A stretch of 10,635 nt of DNA from Oscillospiraceae bacterium (GTDB lineage Bacteria; Bacillota_A; Clostridia; Oscillospirales; Ruminococcaceae). The stretch is taken from NCBI GenBank assembly GCA_900766795.1, contig CAAFWX010000248.1, positions 1 through 10,635 on the forward strand, in the 5' to 3' direction. The position numbers and the translations under genes are program-made. Under the pieces are notes generated by a model, which ran no database searches, was not told where the DNA came from, and saw nothing but the letters and a program-made list of their open reading frames with translations. Below, in pieces: positions 5,398-10,635 of this stretch (position 1 is the first letter of the stretch; each line of letters opens with the position of its first letter).

Positions 5398-8300
5398 TTG
5401 AACAGCATAAAGCCATTTGCGCCCTATAAAGGGATAAAGCCCGTTGTCCGCAATATAGCCACGCTGGACGATACTTCCTCCAACTATTCCTTTGAGCGCA
5501 GCGAGGATTTCACCTTCAAGAAGGACTTTTCCGCGATGGGCGAGTTCCTCGTCATGCTAATTGAAGCGCTGCGGCAGCTTCGGGTTCAGAGCGGCAGCAG
5601 CATATCCGTCACCAACAGCACTACGGTAGTAAGAAATAACATCTGTAATATTATTAATAACTATCGCAGCGCTGTATCCGCGGAAATGCCTGTTCAGCTG
5701 CAAATGACGCTTGACAGCGTCAGCAGCACTCTCTCCTCGGGCGGGGAGATTTCCTCCGAGCAGCTCGAAGAGCTTATCGGCAGCCTTAGCGAGCGCTTGG
5801 AAAAGGTTAGCTCCCGCACGGTGCAGCTTCACAGCGCGAAGGTTACGGACATCAGAAGCTTTTTCCATAATTCCGACAACACGGATATCGGCAGGGTGGC
5901 TGCCGAATTAAAAAAAAACTTTGATTTGACGTCGGAGCTGTTTTTCAACTCAAGCAGTTTTGGCGCAAACCTTGAGCAGCTGCGCCTGTATTCGCAGCTG
6001 AATGAATCCCGAAGGGAGCTTGTGCTCCGCGAATCCGAAACCGAAAGGTCAGCCGCCTTTGAATCCTTCGCAGAAGCCTACAGCCTGTTTTGCAGGGAGC
6101 ATTCTTTTGAGCGCAAATCCGCTTCACAGCATTTTGAAACTCATGAAGAAATCCGCGAAAACTACTCGACAGATGAATTTGCACCCAAAACTTCCTTCAG
6201 CTTCAGCGACAAGGCGCATTTGCTGAAAAGCGTCGATGTGCGCTCTGAGAGTCGGTTTCGCAGTTTCGCGGAAAAAGCGTTTCGTGAGTTTAGCGAAAGC
6301 TATTCAGTCGAGCCTATTTCTCCCGAAAGGAAACAATCCTTTGAGGACAGCTTTGCTTATCGTGAGGAGAAATCCGCATTCCGTACCGAAGATTTTCACT
6401 ATTCGGACATTGTTCGTGAGAGCCGCAAAACCGCCGAAATCGAACGGTTGCTTTTGTCACTGAGCGATAGCTTTGAGGGGAACACCCCCGCTTTTCCGCA
6501 TTCAAAAGCAGACGCAGAAAGCGCGGAGCATTCGACGAATAGCAAGAACGAAGCGGGCATTACGACAAACCTCCTGTCGGCTGATTCTCCTCTTTGGGGA
6601 ACGCAGCGCCCGTCCGTAAATTCGCTGCGTGAAAGGCTGATTTTTGTCGGACGTGGGTCTTTTGCTTTTGACAGGAGCAATACTCCCCATTCTCGAAAAT
6701 CGGCTTCCTTGCCCGAAACACAGCGTAATTCTCCTGCTGTTGACAGGGCATACACCCATTCCGAGTCCCTCGCATTAAACCTGTTTGCTGAATTCAGCAG
6801 GGAGTTTTTGGGCGGAAAGCTTTCGGAATTTGGCGGCAGAGCGGCGCTTGAAACAGACCGTGAGCCAAGCTCGGTGCATTCGGTGGACTTGACCGCAACG
6901 AGAAACCTGCTTGCCCTGAGCGAGATTGTGTACCGAGATGATGTCAGCGTGTTTAACGCGGACGAACTTCGTGAATGGACAAACCTTGAGCTAATCGAGT
7001 ACAGCCGCGCTTTCGCGGAATCTCTGCGGCTATGGACGGAAAACCTTCCCGAAGAACCGCAGACAACGGTCAGCGTGAATTCAACCGAAAACAGTGTGAT
7101 GGAGCGCATTAACTCCGAAAGAGCATTTTTTGAGAAAGAGCTTTTCGGCAGCCTCACCGAGGTTCAAAGCGCCGAGCAAAGCCGCTTTACAAGGCTTGTG
7201 AGCAGCGTTTTCAGCGCGGAGCTGTCCCGTGAGAAATACCTGTCCGAAAGGCGCAGCATAACCGAAGTCAGCCGAATAAGCTTATCGGGGAATACCGATT
7301 TGACGGGCGCCGAGCGTGAAATCGTGCTGTCGGAAAACCGCGAGGTTAATTCCGACATTCGTTCCGAAACTAACATACTCCGTGGTTCAAAAAATCAGAC
7401 CATTTCTGAACACGCGACCGCGGAATCAACGTTCCTTGGCTCGGTTCATTCGAATGGTTTTGAAATCGAGCGTGTCGGCGGCAAGGATAGCGGGAAAATT
7501 TCTGTTGTTTCGGGGAATAATTCCGAAGTCGGAAAGTCCCTCTCCGAGGTTCTGAGGACAATCAATCTAAGCGGCAGTTTCCCGTTACAGGCGCCAAAAA
7601 GCGCTTTCGGGAATGCGCCCGAAAAGGATTCCGAAAAGCCCGCCGAGACTTCCTCCGAGCCGAATCCGCCACTTAGCGCGCGGTACTTATTCGCAGATGT
7701 TAAGCGGTATTTCTCTCGGCCTGCGCGGGAGAGCCTTGTTATAGAGCATAGCAAAATGCTGCTCGAAAAGAGCCGCGTTTCTATCCTGCATAACAACACT
7801 TTCGCAAAAAGCGAATTGTTTCGTTCTGTGTTTCCTGCAGGAAAAGAGTCTGTGCTTTCGGGCGGAGAATCCGTCGGCGCTGTTCATTATTCAGAACGCG
7901 ATTCAGTGGAAACCCTGTTCTCCGAGCCGATTTATTATAACCTGCTCGGGGGGGTTCAAAATGAAATCCGAAGTGCTGCCGAGAGTTATTACGGGCAGAC
8001 ATTTTCGGAAGTTTCGCCGCAGGCAAAACGCCGCATAGCCGACCCTCTTCAGAAATCTAATCAGCCAATTGTCCGGCTTTCGGAACAATTGAACCAACTG
8101 CTTTCGAAAAAGGTTTCGTCCGATACGCTGAACAGCCGTTCCGAACAGACATTTATCAGCGCCGCTGATTTCGAGTTCGATAAAACAGTGCATAATAGCC
8201 CAGAAACCAGCTTTTCCGCATATTCGCAGAGCAAAAGCGAGCTGTTCAGCGCTGCTTTGGGCGACAGCATTTCAGCATTTGCGACCCACAACAAAATCAA

Positions 8301-9870
8301 CCAAAGCCTGCTGAATGAGCTGGTGCTTGCCAATTTTGGCGAGGGTAAAGAGCGGCCGCTTTCCTCGGCAGCCGAAAAGACCCGTTTCCTCGAACGAGAG
8401 TTCGCCCTGTTCCAAAGCCTAAAGCGGGAAACCGTTATCGCGGCGCTGACGGGGAATACTGTCGGCGAAACGAAGAACGCTTTTGCGGCAAATCGAGCGG
8501 CGCAGCCGTCCTCCGAGGCAAGCGTTGTTCCCAAAAAGGACGCCCATTCGGGTTCGGCAGACAGTAGGGCGCAGTTTATTCATTCCGACCGCTATGAGCA
8601 TATTCGGCTCTCCGGGGAGGCGGTACAAAGCCGGCGCGGCGCAGTCGTAAATAAGGGCGATTTCTCGGCGCCGCGGTTCATACACAACTCCGAGTTCAAG
8701 CAAAATGCAGCCTTTCAGACAATACACAATGCGCCTGCCAAAAGCTTTTTCGATAGTGTGCTTAATTCCGCCGTGATTCAGAGCAAGCCGCTCGAAACCG
8801 CAAGGAGCAGACAAGCGGTGAACCGGAGCTTTGGAACGTTGGTTTTCCGCGGCGGAAACAATGCGGAGCGCGTTTTCGAAGTCCTTCGGGTTTTCGCCGA
8901 ACGCGAGCTGTCAAATACGTTGGAAAAAAACATAGAAACGCTCACGCGGCACGACCGCACAGCAAGCGTAAAGCTGCATCCTGCGGATAACGTGCTTTTG
9001 AAGTCAGGCTCGACCGCTGTCGAGGAGCGCAGCGCTCTCCATGTGCAGAACGTGAAACCGCTCCACCAAAGCAGCAGCGCCGCAGCCTTCTACCTTTCCG
9101 TATTGAAAAACCAGCTTGCTTATACGACAACAAACAAAGGCGGCGATACTGCCTATTCAGCAGACGAAAATAACGAGCAAAGTGTTTCTTTGGAATTAAG
9201 TTTCCAAAACTCACAAAGAAGTTTCTCGGATAACTCGGCAGAACTGATTTATTATTCCGACAGTTCGGCAAAAGCTGCTTTCGGAGAACAGGTTGTCGAG
9301 TATCAACCTCATGTCAGCAGCTCTGTGAACAGCGTTTATTCTTACGGCGACAGAAAAACGATACAGCGTTCGATGATAAATCGTATCAGCGAAACCGTGA
9401 AGAGCAGCGTGTTCCTGCAAAGCGTTGCGGAGCGGGTAACGAACAGCATTTCGGTGCAAAAGCTGCGTGAAGAGTATGCGCCGACCGTTCTTATGACAGG
9501 CAGTAGAGAGGGAGCAATTCCGACGTCCGAGGACGGTTCGTTGGTCTTTGCGATAAGCCAAAAATCGCAACCCGCCGATGCGCAGGAGAAGTCGGAGGAA
9601 ATACCCGCACAGGAAAAACAGGAATCAAGCGAACACATACACATCAATGAGGAACGCTCCGAAACAAGCAATCCCCAAAATATGAATTTTGAAACGAATT
9701 CCATCATCAGCACCGAAAAGACCCTTCGCAATTTTGTGAACAATGTGATTTCGGAATACTTCACCGAAAGCGACATTTTGAATTATTCGGGTGTTGAGTA
9801 CCTGTGTGACAGGGTGATGGACAGGCTTGAATCAAGGCTTAAAACAGAAAGCAGACTTATAGGAAGATAA
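5398..9870 (+). CDS. Unknown giant 1490-aa Ser/Glu/Arg/Phe-rich protein; candidate tape measure or particle-associated protein
   Basis: I do not recognise this protein. It begins with TTG behind AGGAGG (5384-5389) and stays open for 4.5 kb. Residues 1-240 look most ordered: an amphipathic MGEFLVMLIEALRQL near 46-60, an Asn/Thr/Val-rich stretch, and helices such as SSEQLEELIGSLSERLEKV. The long middle is a drift of Ser-Glu, Phe, Arg and Glu-rich segments with no domain I can name. A Glu/Gln/Ser linker at 1388-1427 precedes a compact, probably helical end (1437-1490) with ISEYFTESDILNYSGVEYL. There are only three Cys (83, 232, 1470) and three Trp (400, 527, 546), and no membrane segment, signal peptide or catalytic motif. 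It sits between tube and Afp7-type genes, where myophages and tailocins carry the tape measure, but the composition and missing hydrophobic segment are atypical. Alternatives are a lumen cargo, a toxin, or an outer appendage. Glu is often GAA and Lys often AAA, unlike sheath and tube. Confidence 0.85.
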   Translation: MNSIKPFAPYKGIKPVVRNIATLDDTSSNYSFERSEDFTFKKDFSAMGEFLVMLIEALRQLRVQSGSSISVTNSTTVVRNNICNIINNYRSAVSAEMPVQLQMTLDSVSSTLSSGGEISSEQLEELIGSLSERLEKVSSRTVQLHSAKVTDIRSFFHNSDNTDIGRVAAELKKNFDLTSELFFNSSSFGANLEQLRLYSQLNESRRELVLRESETERSAAFESFAEAYSLFCREHSFERKSASQHFETHEEIRENYSTDEFAPKTSFSFSDKAHLLKSVDVRSESRFRSFAEKAFREFSESYSVEPISPERKQSFEDSFAYREEKSAFRTEDFHYSDIVRESRKTAEIERLLLSLSDSFEGNTPAFPHSKADAESAEHSTNSKNEAGITTNLLSADSPLWGTQRPSVNSLRERLIFVGRGSFAFDRSNTPHSRKSASLPETQRNSPAVDRAYTHSESLALNLFAEFSREFLGGKLSEFGGRAALETDREPSSVHSVDLTATRNLLALSEIVYRDDVSVFNADELREWTNLELIEYSRAFAESLRLWTENLPEEPQTTVSVNSTENSVMERINSERAFFEKELFGSLTEVQSAEQSRFTRLVSSVFSAELSREKYLSERRSITEVSRISLSGNTDLTGAEREIVLSENREVNSDIRSETNILRGSKNQTISEHATAESTFLGSVHSNGFEIERVGGKDSGKISVVSGNNSEVGKSLSEVLRTINLSGSFPLQAPKSAFGNAPEKDSEKPAETSSEPNPPLSARYLFADVKRYFSRPARESLVIEHSKMLLEKSRVSILHNNTFAKSELFRSVFPAGKESVLSGGESVGAVHYSERDSVETLFSEPIYYNLLGGVQNEIRSAAESYYGQTFSEVSPQAKRRIADPLQKSNQPIVRLSEQLNQLLSKKVSSDTLNSRSEQTFISAADFEFDKTVHNSPETSFSAYSQSKSELFSAALGDSISAFATHNKINQSLLNELVLANFGEGKERPLSSAAEKTRFLEREFALFQSLKRETVIAALTGNTVGETKNAFAANRAAQPSSEASVVPKKDAHSGSADSRAQFIHSDRYEHIRLSGEAVQSRRGAVVNKGDFSAPRFIHNSEFKQNAAFQTIHNAPAKSFFDSVLNSAVIQSKPLETARSRQAVNRSFGTLVFRGGNNAERVFEVLRVFAERELSNTLEKNIETLTRHDRTASVKLHPADNVLLKSGSTAVEERSALHVQNVKPLHQSSSAAAFYLSVLKNQLAYTTTNKGGDTAYSADENNEQSVSLELSFQNSQRSFSDNSAELIYYSDSSAKAAFGEQVVEYQPHVSSSVNSVYSYGDRKTIQRSMINRISETVKSSVFLQSVAERVTNSISVQKLREEYAPTVLMTGSREGAIPTSEDGSLVFAISQKSQPADAQEKSEEIPAQEKQESSEHIHINEERSETSNPQNMNFETNSIISTEKTLRNFVNNVISEYFTESDILNYSGVEYLCDRVMDRLESRLKTESRLIGR

Positions 9871-9883
9871 GGGGTGAAACGGG

Positions 9884-10498
9884 ATGGAAAAGGCGAAGAT
9901 ATTCGTTGCGAGTAAGAACGGAAAGATGGTTAAGCCCGAGTTGTATATGGACGTGATGTTTAATCCCGAAACCTACTCCGTGGATTCCGGCGCCGAGTAT
10001 AGCAGTTCCGCCGCGCCGGGAAAGTTCGAGGACGGCTTGCAGTTCACCAAGCTTTCCACCAGAAGGCTTAACCTGGAACTGATTTTTGACACCATGAACC
10101 GCCCCTCCCGTTTTTCTGAAGATATTACCATATCCTCCCAGCTGAAGGACGTGTTTGCGGACAGCTCGCCCGATGTGAGCGAGTATATCAAAAAACTACA
10201 TAAGCTAATAGAAACGGAGAAGAGTGGTATGGACGTGTTCCCGCCGCCCGTGGTAGTGTTTGCCTGGGGCAGTTTCTCCTTTCAGGGCGTGATTGAGTCG
10301 TTCAAGGAGAATTACACCATGTTCCAGCGGGACGGCTCTCCGATAAAAGCGACGGTATCCCTTTCGATAAAGGAGTATAATTCCGAGCTTGCCGTAGCGG
10401 CGGCAACGGCGGGGCTAGGCGAGTCCCTGCTTGATTCGCAGAATCTTGAGGACAACAGGGCAAAGGTAGAGGCTCTCTTAAAGACAATCGTTCATTAA
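9884..10498 (+). CDS. Afp7/Pvc7-type CIS tube-baseplate adaptor, without a recognisable LysM domain
   Basis: This 204-aa protein matches the 'contractile injection system tube protein' N-terminal domain, which links the tube to the baseplate hub. Landmarks are MDVMFNPETYSVDSGAEYS near residues 23-41, LQFTKLSTRRLNLELIFDT (compare the family's LxLELxFDT), the ISSQLKDVFAD helix, and PPPVVVFAWGSFSFQGVIESFKENYTMF followed by DGSPIKATVSLSIKEY. Afp7-type proteins usually end in a LysM domain. Here the last 40 residues read as Ala-rich helices (AVAAATAGLGESLL to the end), with none of the LysM GDTLxxIA signature. The ATG at 9884 has AAGGGGTG at 9869-9876. It starts 13 bases after the giant gene's stop codon and is in the same operon. 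In typical clusters the hub gene follows it directly; here that gene is in the divergent operon. Confidence 0.88.
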   Translation: MEKAKIFVASKNGKMVKPELYMDVMFNPETYSVDSGAEYSSSAAPGKFEDGLQFTKLSTRRLNLELIFDTMNRPSRFSEDITISSQLKDVFADSSPDVSEYIKKLHKLIETEKSGMDVFPPPVVVFAWGSFSFQGVIESFKENYTMFQRDGSPIKATVSLSIKEYNSELAVAAATAGLGESLLDSQNLEDNRAKVEALLKTIVH

Positions 10499-10521
10499 TA
10501 CAGCAACCGAGGTGAAATCGT

Positions 10522-10635
10522 ATGAAACGAAGATTAATAGTGTCCGGAGTGCTTGCGTTTCTGATAGCGGCAGCAGTGTGCCTTGTATACTGCCTCCCCG
10601 CATCAAACTTTATCCAGTGCTATGAAATTGATTCC
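10522..10635 (+). CDS. N-terminus of a membrane-anchored or exported protein, partial
   Basis: Only the first 38 codons are visible; the frame stays open to the right edge. The start MKRR is followed by a hydrophobic run, LIVSGVLAFLIAAAVCLVYC, then LPASNF and more polar residues. This is a signal peptide or an N-terminal membrane anchor. The segment around the two cysteines does not make a good lipobox. The ATG has GAGGTG at 10509-10514, seven bases upstream, and lies 23 bases after the Afp7-type stop codon, so it probably belongs to the same operon. It is the only gene here with an export signal, and its function cannot be told from this fragment. Confidence 0.7.
   Translation, partial: MKRRLIVSGVLAFLIAAAVCLVYCLPASNFIQCYEIDS

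Noticed and set aside
6399..7157. A 252-codon minus-strand open frame inside the giant gene, plus several shorter ones (for example 8061-8534)
   Set aside because: They are rich in Ser, Arg and Leu, as expected from the complement of Ser-Glu-Phe-Arg codons, and have no domain signature. The plus frame is continuous for 4.5 kb with a proper start.
1..10635. CRISPR arrays, tRNA or rRNA genes, insertion sequences, integrase or attachment sites
   Set aside because: No regularly spaced direct repeats, cloverleaf genes, transposase frames or terminal repeats were seen. The window is almost fully occupied by the two operons.
1..10635. Intact prophage
   Set aside because: Only tail-type genes are present, and the DUF6760 protein, CxCPxC assembly protein, second tube and Afp7-type adaptor together fit eCIS clusters better. 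Sequence beyond the edges would be needed to exclude a phage or tailocin fully.

Overview
The window carries part of a contractile injection system (CIS), a headless phage-tail-like machine of the extracellular/eCIS (Afp/PVC-like) kind. The core parts are recognisable by protein signature: sheath, main inner tube, a second tube-like protein, an Afp7-type adaptor ('CIS tube protein'), the start of a gpD/VgrG-like hub (Afp8-type), a tail assembly protein with a CxCPxC motif, and a small DUF6760-type protein. No capsid, portal, terminase, integrase or lysis gene is visible, but both edges cut through genes, so an R-type tailocin or prophage remnant cannot be excluded from this window alone.

Nearly every gene has a strong AGGAGG/GGGGTG-type ribosome binding site, GTG and TTG starts are used, and the one large intergenic region is AT-rich with good sigma-A-like promoters. 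This points to a Bacillota host, most likely an anaerobic Clostridia/Ruminococcaceae-type bacterium (inference, moderate confidence).

The layout is two divergent operons around an AT-rich control region (1800-2047). The minus-strand operon runs leftward: tail assembly protein (1434-1799), DUF6760-type protein (1230-1421), tube-like protein 2 (595-1212), gpD-type hub (1-583, cut by the edge). The plus-strand operon runs rightward: a hydrophilic, charged 188-aa unknown (2048-2614), an overlapping YbjN-family protein (2611-3090), sheath (3123-4847), tube (4868-5305), a hairpin likely to act as terminator or attenuator (5317-5360), a 1490-residue Ser/Glu/Arg/Phe-rich unknown (5398-9870), the Afp7-type adaptor (9884-10498), and the start of a membrane-anchored or exported protein (10522 onward). 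The two promoters sit almost symmetrically about an 11-bp perfect inverted repeat, suggesting shared control.

Together, the tube stacks on the hub/adaptor platform, the sheath polymerises around it and contracts, and the assembly protein and DUF6760-type protein help build it. The giant protein lies between the tube and the LysM/adaptor-type gene, where phage tails of this class keep the tape measure, yet it does not look like a classical tape measure. The YbjN protein belongs to a family whose fold resembles type III secretion chaperones and is translationally coupled to a probably disordered partner, so a chaperone-cargo pair is a reasonable hypothesis. These two unknown loci are the most novel content of the window.
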